A stretch of 64,000 bases of DNA from Escallonia rubra (taxonomy: Eukaryota > Streptophyta > Magnoliopsida > Escalloniales > Escalloniaceae), in the NCBI GenBank assembly GCA_033065855.1, contig JAVXUO010002880.1:1-64000 (forward strand), given 5' to 3'. Positions within the stretch are counted from its first letter, which is position 1; each line of letters opens with the position of its first letter. Both the position numbers and the translations under genes were made by a program. A model generated the notes under the pieces. The model was given only the letters and a program-made list of their open reading frames with translations, searched no databases and was not told the DNA's origin. Shown here piece by piece: positions 47,014 through 57,226 of this stretch.

Positions 47014-48022
47014 GGATTCCGATCCACTGTTGTGGCTAGGGTTACAGCAATGGTGCTGTGACCCTGTCACAGCCGTCCGATCCTTATGGTTTGGAGGGAA
47101 GGGTTTAGATCATGCCATGTCACCCACATTTAATTCCCCTCATTTACTCTGCCGGCACCAACCACCATTCACTCTCTCTCTCTCTCTCCCTCTCCAGTTC
47201 CTTCGCCCGGGATCTCCTCACGCCGTCCACTTCCCGGCGAAGAAACAGCGACATCACCGTCACCCATAAGGATCTTCCGGTGACGCATCTACCAACACCG
47301 GCGTGCCTTCCTTCGACCAGCGGCTCCTCACGCCGTCCACGGCGACGCCACATCCACCGGTGAATATTCCGGCGACGCATCTACCAAGCATCTTCAAGCT
47401 TATTGTTGTATGGCGACGAGCCAAAAGATCTTCTATAAGAATTAGTTCTTAAGGAAACAAATAAATAAGATCGAAAGGATCTTCCTTTTAATCTTTCTTG
47501 TATGGAGTGATTCTTGTAGCTCTTTTCCTATTTCTCCTTTTGTTCTTAGTAATAATCTTTGAAATAAGTTGGTCATCTTTACTTTCTAATGGTTAGTTCA
47601 TGCCTCTTGTTTCTTACTCAAAAGTTACTTGGAGAAAAGCAATCAATTCTGGAAGCGGAGGACAGGGGAGCTAGTTAGCTTCACGCCTGTGACTATTCGT
47701 ATATCAAATCAACCACCATGGCTACTGGAACAGCCACTAATGTGAGTAGTGCTCACTGTCGTGACAATCATCATAGCCGATAAGCGCTGGTTACACATCT
47801 GTGGCCATTTACCAGCTAGAACCGCGCATGGAAATACTCAGGCCCGTTGAACGGTCCCTTGCCCGTTGAACGGTCCTTTGCCGGCAGAGTAAATGAGGGG
47901 AATTAAAGGTGGGTGATGTGGCGTGATCTAAACCCTTCCCTCCCACCCATAAGGATTGGACAGCTGTGACAGGGTCACAACACCAATGCTGTAACCCTAG
48001 CCACAGCAGTGGATCGGGATCC
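47014..48022. mobile_element. MULE with about 150 bp TIRs, possible Pack-MULE
   Basis: Terminal inverted repeats begin GGATTCCGATCCACTG and, in reverse, GGATCCCGATCCACTG, and stay similar for about 150 bp to CATTTACTCTGCCGGCA. A perfect 9 bp target duplication CAGCATTAG (47005-47013, 48023-48031) is diagnostic of Mutator-like elements. The interior has no transposase but looks like host leader sequence: a CTCTCTCTCTCC run, then GC-rich repeats (CTCCTCACGCCGTCCAC twice, GGCGACGCATCTACCA twice), then an AT-rich intron-like part. Gene capture is inferred. Confidence 0.85.
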
Positions 48023-48031
48023 CAGCATTAG

Positions 48032-48356
48032 GACAAATTAGGGAAGGGGTCTAGGACAAGGTCAAATGTTTTCGCATCGAGCTTTTGACCGCTGACCGCA
48101 TTTGACCATCGCTGACCCTCTTGGTGACAAATGTCATGCTTTTCAGCAGGGGTGATTTTCACGGGCCAAGGAAGTAAACCTTTAAGCCGTGTTGCCTTTA
48201 GCCAAAAATATATTTTTTTGCATTAATGTAGGAAATATTATAATTTCTCGAATTTTTTTTCTAATTTTTATTAGCTTTCAAGTCCAAGAAATATATTTGT
48301 GTAGTTTTTTGCCTACCAAACACAACGTAAAACTTCTTGTGCTCGTTAGTTGTAGT
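48032..48356. other. Segment paralogous to 17740-17801 and 19076-19320
   Basis: Shared landmarks are GACCxTxxGTGACAAAT, TTTAGCCAAA and TCCAAGAAAT. The hAT element is absent here. No coding potential was recognised. Confidence 0.55.
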
Positions 48357-49321
48357 GATAGTTGTAGTTAGACATCTGGAATTGGTTATGGAAGCAAACA
48401 TTCCCACCAAAAATTATATTTTTCATATGGTTAATCCTGAAAGATAGGATTCCTCAAATGAGCTGAGAATGATAAGAGGCTTGATGGATATTAATACTTG
48501 TCAAAGATGCAAAGAAGCTGTGGAAACCACTGCACACATCATCAAAGAGTGCCGCAAAGCTATAACCATGTGGAGGAAACTCACGTCACCTAAACAAATC
48601 AGAATTGCAACCACACAGAATACCTTACGATGGTTAAAGTAAAACATCAAGTGGGAATGAAGATTTTGGAGGGATACATTGGAAATTTTTGTTCATAGCT
48701 AACTTATGGAAAATATGGAAAGACAGGAATAAAGAAAGCATAGAAGGCCTCGCATAGAAGGCGTCTCTGCTGTGGAAAAGGTTTCCTGGAGATATGCTTT
48801 GGATTTTGCCAAAGAAGTGAAGGAGGCCTTCTCCAAAGCAACACAGGAAACTCCCAAAACTACTGAACTTACTACTTGGTGTCCTCCTCTTGATGGTATC
48901 ACAAAAATAAACACTGATGGAAGCAGCATACAAGGAGAATCTGAAGGATTTGGAAGCCTAGTCAGGGACGAAAAAAGAAACTGGATGGGAGGATTTATCG
49001 GCCAGCTACCAATCTGCAATGCCTTTGAAGCCGAACTACATGGAATCCTCAAAGGACTACAAATGATCAAGGACAAAGGACTCCATGCATGATGCAATGT
49101 TGGAGAGAGATTTTGAGGTAGCTAAATATTTGCTGATAGGGGAGAACAACGCTTGGCACCCATTTAATTTTCTAGTTCTACATTGCCGCTTCTTCACGAG
49201 AGCCACCAACACAAAAACACTACATGTTAGAAGAAAAGGGAACAGAAGTGCTGACACGTTGGCACACCTTAGAGCAAATCAAGAGAAGGCTTTTGTTTAT
49301 CTAGAACAACCCCCTGAAGAC

Positions 49322-50267
49322 TAGACCTGGCAAACGGGTCTACCCGAGCGGGTACGGGTAATATCCGGCCGGATCCGGGTAAAACCGGGTCGGGTAATTT
49401 ATACCCGGATTTTTCCGGGTACGAATATATGAGATCCGTACCCTACCCTGGCGGGTAGGGTATTACCCGCGGGTCTTGACAATTATTTATTTATTATTTT
49501 TTTTAATTCAAAACAGATTTTCCTCATCCAGGCCAACCTTCCAAGTTCCAGCAGGTGGAGTTCAGTCAAGCCACGACCAACCAATCCAGGCCAATCAAAT
49601 CCCAAGACATGCGATTATAACTTGAACTTATAAGTTATAACTAATGGAGGTCAGTCAAGCCACCCAAACAATCCCAGCCGAAATTCCCTTGAAACTTGAA
49701 AGGTTGAAGATCTGAGGGCTCTGTCGCCGGAGTGCTCTGTCGCCGGAGTGCTATGTCGCCGGAGGGCTCCGTCGCAGACTCGCAGGAGTGCTATGTCGCC
49801 GGAGGGCTCCGTCGCAGACACGCAGCAGTGTTATGTCGCCGGAGGGCTCCGTCGCAGGAGTGCTATGTCGCCGGAGGGCTCGTCGCAGGAGTGCTATGTC
49901 GCCGGAGGGCTCCGTCGCAGGAGTGCTATGTCGCCGGAGGGCTCCATCGCCGGAGGGCTCCATCGCCGGAGGGATCCGTACCGTCTTGGCTTGCGACGGC
50001 GTGAGAAGTGAGAAGTGGGTCTCTTGTCTACGTGAGTGTGAGAGAAATGACTAATGAGAAACGAATGTGGAGAAATTAGGGCACATTCCAATTTATAGTT
50101 CAAAAAACCGGGTAAATTCACCCGAACAACCGAACCGACCCGAATTTTACGGGTCGGTTCGGGTCCGGGTCTAATTTCGGCGGGTAGTAAAAATGGCTAC
50201 CCGTACCCGGGATTTTGGACCGGGTACGGGTCGGGTAACGGGTACGGTTCCCTTTTTGCCAGGTCTA
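49322..50267. mobile_element. Non-autonomous hAT element with CGGGT-rich ends inside the LINE
   Basis: Termini are TAGACCTGGCAAACGGGT and, in reverse, TAGACCTGGCAAAAAGGG. Both ends are filled with short ACCCG/CGGGT motifs. A perfect 8 bp target duplication CTGAAGAC (49314-49321, 50268-50275) lies inside the LINE RNase H region. The element is 946 bp without transposase. Confidence 0.9.
49715..49985. repeat. Minisatellite inside the hAT element
   Basis: Units of about 30-40 bp are built from GTGCTATGTCGCCGGAGGGC followed by TCCGTCGCAGGA or a variant with CAGACTCGCAG. At least six irregular units are present, with shorter GCCGGAGGGCTCC units at the right end. The period leaves most frames open, producing spurious Arg/Pro-rich frames. 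Confidence 0.85.
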
Positions 50268-50375
50268 CTGAAGACCCTGATCCCTATGTTACGGCAGGAT
50301 GGGACAAAGCTTTATGTAATATTTTATTTAATATATTTTCTTTACACAAAAAAAAATAAAAAGATAGTTGTAGTT

Positions 50376-50691
50376 TGATATACTCCGTATAACTTTTGCC
50401 ATGATATGCCCTAGGGGCACATTTCAATGAGTAATTAAATAGTTCAACTACATAGTAGTTATGAGTCAAGTTACCTTAATATTTAGTGCATCTTATATTA
50501 CCCTAAATGAGTAACAAACAAAACTTTACTTTGGCTAATCCTTATAAGGACTTTTATAGCCTTACTTGATCACTTCATCAACCCTTTTTTCCTGTGTTTC
50601 TTACTACACTTTTTGTTCTTATAAAAAGTCATAATCCTGTTTTAGTTCGAGAGTGACATATTACTATAACAGCTTAAACACTGAGGCGAGT
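50376..50691. other. Continuation of the segment paralogous to 19300-20420
   Basis: It shares CCTAGGGGCACAT, AGTAATTAAA and AAGTTACCTTA with 19312-19380, and looser words with 20226-20290. Nothing else was recognised. Confidence 0.5.
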
Positions 50692-50714
50692 TATATATAT
50701 ATATATATATATAT

Positions 50715-52701
50715 GGGAGCCGATCCCTATCTATCGGTGGAGAAATAACAAATTCTCTACCGAAAATCTGGCCGTCCAAGTATACTCGTGGATGGCCCAG
50801 ATCTGTTTTTTTTTTTTAAAGTAGCAACCGCCACTCTTTCAAGCGATTGTAAAATGGACAAAAATGCCCCGGGAAGCAGAAAAAACCCTAACCGCCGGAA
50901 AGACTAGCGGTTGGGGGCCCACGAATTTCCTCCCAACAGCTACAAAGTGTAGCAATTGGGAGACACCCAACCGTTACACTTTGTAGCGGTTGACATCATT
51001 GCATTTTTTTTAAGCCTTCTTTCGTGACACCAGAGAACTTTGTCACATCCTTTGGCCCCACCACCCAACCTCTACAAAATAGTGGGGGTTGGAATCATGA
51101 CACATTTTTTTTTCTTTTGCTGCGCACCACCCAACCGCTACACTTAGTAGCGGTTGGAATCCGTAAAAAAAAATTCATTAAAAAAACCCTAAGTGACCCC
51201 ACTTTTTCATTAAAAAAAGTATTGATTAGTAAATGTGCCTCTAGTATAAACCGAAGGTGCTGCAGAGATGCTGATAGCCATCTCTAACCGCTATTTTTTG
51301 TAGTGTTTGACAACATTTTTTTTTTATTTTGTAATTTTTTTCCACCTTTTTTTTTTTTGGGTCTTATTGCACCTTAGGCACGTTAGTCAGCCCATTTCTA
51401 TAAATTTCGGGTTTTCCTATGACACCCCTATTTGGACACACTTTAGGGCCTGTTTCATAGCTTCCGAAAAATTTTGTTATTTTTTTTTCATTTTTTTTGC
51501 TCATTGCAGCTTAAGCACGCTAGTTAGACCATTTCTATAAATTTCGGCAAAAATTGAGACAAATTATGAATTTCGATTTTCCTATGACACGCCTATTCGC
51601 GCACACTTTAGTGCCAAATTCATAGCTTCCGAAAAATTTTGTTATTTTTTTTCACTGTTTTTTGCTCATTGCAACTTAGGCACGCTAATTGGGTCATTTC
51701 TATGAATTTCGGAGAAAATCAAGACAAATTATGAATTTCGATTTTTCTATGACGCGCATATTCGCCTACACTTTAGCGCCTAATTCATAGCTTTCAAAAA
51801 ATTTTGTTTATTTTTTTTCAGTGTTTTTGCTCATTGCAACTTAGGCACGCTAGTTAGGCTATTTCTATGCATTTCAGTAAAAATCGAGACAAATTATTTT
51901 TTTCGTTTCCCTATGACGCGCCTATTCGCGCACACTTTAACGCCTAATTCATAGCTTCCGAAAAATTTTGTTATTTTTTTTTCACTTTTTTTTGCTCATT
52001 GCAACTTAGGCACGCTAGTTAGGCCATTTCTATGAATTTCGACAAAAATCGAGACAAATTATTTCTTCTATTTTCCTATGACGCGCTTATTCGTGCACAC
52101 TTTAGCACCTAAAAAAAAGCTTGCAAAAAAAAAAAAAAATTGTGTCCATTTTTATGTTTCTTTAATGCACTTTAGGATTTTTTTTTTTTTAATGAAAAGT
52201 CTCCCAACCGCCACTAAGTGTAGCGGTTGCTTTGTACTTTTTTTAGGACTTTTTTAATGAAAAAGTGGGGCCACTTAGGATTTTTTTAATGAAATTTTTT
52301 TTTACGGATTCCTACCACTACAAGTGTAGCGGTTGGGTGGTGCGGCCAAAGGATGTGACAAAGTCCTTTGGTGTCACAAAAGAAGGCTTAAAAAAAAATT
52401 TTGCAATGATGCCAACCGCTGCAAAGTGTAGCGATTGGGTGTCTCCCAATTGCTACACTTTGTAGCGGTTGGGAGGAAATTCGTAGGCCCCCAACCGCTA
52501 GTTTTTCCAGTGGCTGGGGTTTTTTCTGCTTCTCGGGGCATTTTTGTCTATTTTTGTAACCGCTTGAAAGAGTGGCAGTTGCTACTTTTTCAAAAAAAAA
52601 AAAAAAAAAACAGATCTGGGCCATTCACGAGTACACGTGGACGGCCAGATTTTCGGTGGAGAAATTGTTATTTCTTCACCGATAGATAGTGATCGGCTCC
52701 C
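50715..52701. mobile_element. Long-TIR fold-back transposon inserted in a TA microsatellite
   Basis: Inverted arms of roughly 460-505 bp (50715-51221 and about 52243-52701) both begin GGGAGCCGATC. They share CTATCTATCGGTG, AAAATCTGGCCGTCCA and repeated AACCGCTACA(AAG)TGTAG motifs. The middle is tandem repeat (51340-52130) and no transposase was seen. Both ends abut (TA)n tracts, so the target duplication length cannot be read. A MULE or Foldback-type element is likely. It sits at the broken 5' edge of a sulfotransferase pseudogene. Confidence 0.8.
51340..52130. repeat. Five tandem units of about 155 bp inside the fold-back element
   Basis: Each unit contains TTGCTCATTGCAACTTAGGC, then ATTTCTATGAATTTCG, TTCCTATGACGCGCxTATTC, GCACACTTTAG and ATAGCTTCCGAAAAATTTTG. 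Units start near 51340, 51490, 51650, 51825 and 51970 and differ by scattered substitutions. Confidence 0.85.
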
Positions 52702-52734
52702 TATATATATATATATATATATACACTGTAAGAG

Positions 52735-53127
52735 AGTGAGCGCGTATGGACCCTTTGGGATCATATTATGGGTTACCGGAACGAAAGCTTGAGAAATCCT
52801 GAAAAGATATTGTTCTTGAAGTACGAGGATATGAAAGAACAGCCTCGGCTTCACTTAAGGAGACTAGCTGACTTCATGCGTTGCCCATTTTCAGCGAAGG
52901 AAGAGACAGAAGGGGTGGTGGATGAAATCTTGGCCTTGTGCAGTTTTGATAATCTGATAAACTTGGAAGAGAACAAGGATGGAAAACTTTCGTCTGGCAT
53001 TGAAAATAGTGCATTCTTTCGACGAGGTGAGGTTGGAGACTGGAAGAATTATCTGACAGCTGATATGGGAGATCCACTAGACAAGATAATTGAGGAAAAT
53101 TTATATGGGTCTGGATTAAGTTTTTGA
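52735..53127 (+). pseudogene. Sulfotransferase pseudogene, 3' part only
   Basis: It matches the intact gene from the codons for YCKGVSICGPFWDHILG to the stop; the larger open part is 52768-53127. The GxxGxxK region RRGEVGDWKNYLT is intact, but the PAPS loop, His and 3'-phosphate site are missing because homology starts immediately to the right of the TA tract and fold-back element. A 1-base difference near the beginning shifts the frame relative to the intact gene. The 3' flank to about 53240 (TTTAATTCAGCAT, CTTGTCTGTTTGTTTTCT) is also homologous to the intact gene's 3' region. Confidence 0.9.
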
Positions 53128-53249
53128 TTGATTAAGCATAGTATGTGTGTGTTCCACGTAATGTTTAATTCAGCATATTATGCATTGCTTCTTGTCTGTT
53201 TGTTTTCTATGTTGTTTGAAGTCTTTAGTAGGTCGGAATGGTCATCTTA

Positions 53250-53960
53250 CGTTCTTCTTACTGTTGTTGTTCCTATTCAAACCATGATTCTTAAAATTAG
53301 TCGAGCTAGGTTTACGAAGACTTTCAAGAAAGTGAGCCTTCGCCCTAAAATCAGAATTTAAAATTTCTTTTTGTTTTTCACGACGTTTTTCTTCAATCGT
53401 TAGAGACACTAACAATTCATCCAAAGAAAAAACATCCGGTTTCTGTCTCAACACTTTTTAATCAGGGAAGCAACTACAAAAGAATTACTCAACTCCATTC
53501 CTTTTCCTTTTAGATGATAAAGAATGTTTTCTAAAACATGATCCTGGTCTTGCACAGATTTTCTATCAACCATTTGAAAAATCTAAAAACTGCTCGACAT
53601 AGTATCTATTTACATCTTCAAACCAATATTTTAATTCTAATGTTTCCCATAATTCAACGGCAGATTTAGTAGTGCAAAAAACACTATAAATAACAGGAGA
53701 TAATGCATTTAAAATTCTACCATGACATAAGTAATCTCTTTTATCAAAATCATCATCAAATTTTGACACACTAGTACCATCTCTCACCACTGGAACACTT
53801 TTTTTAGAAATTTTTTATTTTCCCTTTTTAACTAAGGTATTGTGAATAATCGAGTAAAGACCTAAAGTAGTAAGCTAAAATTTCATTTGTTGTTGCCAAC
53901 ATTTGAAATTCTTGCTATTAAACTTTTCAGGTTTACAAGAACTAGAATAATCAAATGCTC
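53250..53960 (-). mobile_element. Ty1/Copia fossil: gag fragment
   Basis: The minus strand carries Copia gag pieces (FDKRDYLCHGRILNALSP, KSAVELWETLELKYW and SLDELLVSLTIEEKRR). No LTR, primer site or polymerase was identified. It joins directly to the 3' flank of the neighbouring pseudogene. It is old and broken. Confidence 0.75.
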
Positions 53961-54059
53961 AAATCTGACTGGCGAGTGGCGACGGCGAGAAGACGTGGTT
54001 TGAGCATTTGAGATTCTACTATATAGATTACAATTAAACTAAAGGAGAGCATATTCTAC

Positions 54060-54345
54060 ATTTTATCCTACCTTGAAATAACTTGTCAAACTTAAAGTAA
54101 ATAGTACTGGAAAAATCTTAAAGTTTTAGGCCAAAAGAATTATGAGGATATTCTTAATTCCACATAGATCATTTGAAAGAAGTTAGATTAGGCACAATTC
54201 TCCAAACTCCAGACCATTTAATTATTTATTTAGAAATTATGTTTTACACGTGGTAGTCGTCAGCTCAGCACCATGAAATATTCATTTTCACACAAGGGCG
54301 CGTAACTGCGCATTTACAAAGTGAACACCCATATGAACTACTTAT
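54060..54345. repeat. Block A, copy A4 (inverted, partial)
   Basis: The reverse strand matches the first 300 bp of A1 and A3: GTTCATATGGGTGTTCACTT, TGGTGCTGAGC in place of GGTGCACGGGC, and TTTGACAAGTTATTTCAAGG. It lies downstream of the inverted sulfotransferase pseudogene, the same order as in the intact locus. Confidence 0.75.
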
Positions 54346-54560
54346 TTGTAATAAGCGTAGAAAAACAAGAATGGCAAAACAAAAGATAAATTAAACAACC
54401 ACCTTATACAACGCCTGGAATCGGACTCAAACAAGAAGATTATTTGACATGACCATTTCGAGCGACTAATGACTTCAAACAAAATAGAATGCAAACAGAC
54501 TGCAAGCAATGCATGATATGCTGCATTAATTACTATGAAGCACACGCCAATGATGCTTAA

Positions 54561-55675
54561 TTAAAAACTTAATCCAGACCCATAGAACTTTTCTTCAATG
54601 ATCTTGTCTAGCCGATCTCCTATCTCAGCTGTCAGATAATTCTTCCAGTCTCCAACCTCACCTTTTCGAAAGAATGCACTATTTTCAATGCCAAATACAA
54701 TTTTCCATCCTGTTCACTGTGAACAAGGATGGAAAATTGTATTTGGCATTGAAAATAGTGCATTCTTTCGAAAAGGTGAGGTTGGAGACTGGAAGAATTA
54801 TCTGACAGCTGAGATGGAAGATCGGTTAGACAAGTTCACTTCCAAGTTCCTCAGATTACCAAAGCTGCACAACCCCAAGATTTCATCCACTACCCCTTCT
54901 GTCTCTTCCTTCGCTGAAAATGGGCAATGCATGAACTCAGCTAGTTTCCTTAAGTGAAGCTGAGGCTGTTCTTTCATATCCTCGTACTTCAAGAACAATA
55001 TATTTTCAGGATTTCTCAAGCTCTCGTTCCAGTAACCCAGAATATGATCCCAAAAGGGTCCACATGCATATGTTCACTCCCTTACAGTACTTATTGAAGG
55101 CCTCTTCAAAAGAGATTATTTCGAGGTTTTGTGGTCTTAACGTGTTTGTGAAGTGCCAAAGGGAAACAAAAGCATCCTTAGGATCCCAACACAGATAGAC
55201 AAGTTTGCAAGCAGACTCGTGTACGGATTTTGGAAGCGATACGAATGGTAAATGAGTTGAAAAGAGCCTTGGAGACACGAAGGAAGCAAGATCAGGGACC
55301 TTATTATTCGCATAGAGATTAAGTTCCAAGAAAGGTACGAGATCTTGAGGATTAGTTCCGACTAACGGGTGGTCCTTGGTGATAGGACAATGCTTCCTGT
55401 TAACTAAGGTGAACATGAGTGCCTTCAACCAGGTGATGCCTGACTTGGGAGTGGTGACAAGGAGGATATCGGTATCTTGGGCTTGAAAGTGTTGTTGACA
55501 TGCAGACTCCCCCCAACTGCCAAGCACTATGCCAGAAACCTTGGTATTTGTATATAGGGGCAAGCAATTCTTTTTCTTTGGGGAGGGTGGACAGCAACGG
55601 ATTTCCTTCTTGGGTCAGTTCATCTTCTTTTAAGAACTTATGAAGATCAGAAAGAGGTGGTTGAGATGTAGGCAT
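54561..55675 (-). pseudogene. Inverted sulfotransferase pseudogene with internal palindrome
   Basis: The minus strand starts MPTSQPPLSDLHKFLKEDEL at 55675 and ends at the conserved YGSGLSF stop (54561-54563). The PAPS loop reads PKSGITWLKAL (Thr to Ile) and the 3'-phosphate site YLCWDPKDAFVSLWHF has Trp in place of the key Arg. Frame changes occur near the WHSAWQLGGV region and near ICMWTLLGSYSG. An extra 116 bp inverted copy of its own 3' coding segment (54719-54834) interrupts the frame after LRNLEVN. The TATA-like CTATAATACC upstream at about 55736-55746 was duplicated too. It cannot encode a working enzyme. Confidence 0.92.
54603..54834. repeat. 232 bp near-perfect palindrome within the sulfotransferase pseudogene
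   Basis: The left arm 54603-54717 and right arm 54719-54834 are reverse complements with about four mismatches and one single-base indel. The centre is GTTCAC-T-GTGAAC. Both arms are coding sequence for KxxLTAE-GD-LDK and FRRGEVGDW-type residues of the sulfotransferase C-terminus. The same GTGAAC word lies at the outer breakpoint (54835-54840 region) and in the intact gene. Confidence 0.95.
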
Positions 55676-55851
55676 AGAGGTGAGAGAGGTTTTGAAGCCC
55701 AAATGTTGCTTTTGGATGTTCAAGATGTCTTGATAGGGGTATTATAGCTTAATGATCCAGGGCATTTAGCAATATAATGAAGCACTGAAACTGGACCATT
55801 TATATATATATCATGTAAATAGGTGGGTGTAATAAATCTATATATATTTGC

Positions 55852-56324
55852 AAGGCTTCGTTTGATAAAAAAATTGGTTTTCAGTTTCTAAAAAAAAAAA
55901 AAATTAAAGAGCAGTTTAAATTTTTATTTTTTTTACAAAAACAAGTGGGTGTTTGATAACCTAATTTTATTTTGAGTTTTTTTTTTTTTTTTTGGTGTTT
56001 GATAATTTAGTTTTTTTTTTTGTGGTGGTTTGCGATGGCGGTGGCCGGAGGTGGCTGTCGGCCGCCGGGCAGCCAGAGATGGTTGTCGGCCGCCAGTGGT
56101 CGCCGAAGGTGGCTGCCAGCAGTGGGAGGGTGGTGGTGGGGGTCTCAAAAAAAAAACCAAAAGTGAAAGAAAAAAAAAACTCATTTTTGGAGTTTCTTTT
56201 TTCTTTAGTTTAAAAACTGATTTTTTAAATTAGAGAAGGAAAAAAAATGGTTACCAAACTCGCTTTTTTTTTTTTTTCCAATTTCCAAAACAGAAAAAAA
56301 AAATTGAGTGTCAAACGGGGTCTT
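55852..56324. mobile_element. MITE-like element with CGTTTGATA ends (related copies at 63271 and 63872)
   Basis: The left end is AAGGCTTCGTTTGATAAAAA and the right end in reverse is AAGACCCCGTTTGACACTCA. The interior combines long A/T homopolymers with a GC-rich GGTGGC segment. No transposase and no certain target duplication were found. Confidence 0.5.
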
Positions 56325-56441
56325 AGTTGCCCGAATCGATTCCAAATAATTCAAGCTTAACCGATGAGCAAGTTGCCTAAAGATTTTGAGATTATTCATT
56401 TCTAACCATGAGATTCGTCTCTAATTGTAAACAGGTGGATG

Positions 56442-57218
56442 CGGTGGCGGAGGTAGCTCGGGTCACAAGGGGGCACCTACCAACCCACCTGTTGTCCTCC
56501 AAACTGAGTCTTTTATATATGTATTATGTGTGTAACTTTATGGACGAATGTACCAAATGAAGATGTGACTTAAGCAAGCTTAACTCTATTTGGTCGTTTC
56601 ATCGCAGGACACAAAAAAAGAGAATGACTATTAAAGTGAATACATATAGAGGGGAAGAGCATGTTATGTCCTTGTCTCTTCCGTAGAATTATGGCTTCCA
56701 ATTCTTTCTCCTCGAGTTCTCCTTCTTAGTTTTTCCATCTTCTTAATAAAGAAAAGGCCTTATTCTTGTTAACACGTCTCTTCATTGCTTCATTACCCCC
56801 AATTATATCTTGTCTCTCTCTTACAGAGTTGGCTATCTTGCACGAAAGCTTCAAGTATTAAAAAGCAAAGTTTGATGCGTAAAAACTCTCTACTGATTCA
56901 CCAAATCAATTTTTTAATACTAAGGTACTATTTTTTTTTTTCAATATTTTTGTAAATTTAAGGTTTAATTTCTAGGAGTGACAGATTTTGTGATTTCGTA
57001 AATAGACCCCTTTTTATTTTTTTGCCCACTTTACTAAATGTTTATTTGTTTTGTTTCTAGTACATAGTTCTATGCATTTTTTTTAGGAAGAAACGCATTA
57101 CTTTTACTAAATATTGTAAAACAACCGGCTTTGCTTTGTATTTTTGTAGTTAATTGATTGCTGAATTTTTTAATCCTTTTCGTGCCCACTTCAAACAATT
57201 TATCTGGCTCCACCACTG
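56442..57218. mobile_element. hAT-like non-autonomous element with CxGTGGxGGAG ends
   Basis: The left end is CGGTGGCGGAGGTAG and the right end in reverse is CAGTGGTGGAGCCAGATAA, a terminal motif common to plant non-autonomous elements. Flanks GGTGGATG (56434-56441) and GGTGTATG (57219-57226) fit an 8 bp target duplication with one mismatch. The 777 bp interior is AT-rich and non-coding. Confidence 0.6.
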
Positions 57219-57226
57219 GGTGTATG

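Larger units (their letters stand above)
48370..50362 (+). mobile_element. 5'-truncated L1-type LINE with 13 bp TSD, interrupted by a hAT element
   Basis: The coding remnant starts in the region just before the zf-RVT domain (MDINTCQRCKEAVETTAHII, IKECRKAITMWRKL) and continues into an RNase H domain (INTDGSS, GFGSLVRDEKRNW, AFEAELHGILKGL). A tail reads RKGNRSADTLAHL. It ends in an A-rich tail at about 50349-50362. A 13 bp target duplication GATAGTTGTAGTT flanks it (48357-48369 and 50363-50375). Several stops and frame changes mark it as dead. The 49322-50275 part is a later hAT insertion with its TSD. Confidence 0.9.

Noticed and set aside
49732-50054. Overlapping Arg/Gly-rich frames
   Set aside because: They are translations of a minisatellite inside a non-autonomous hAT element.
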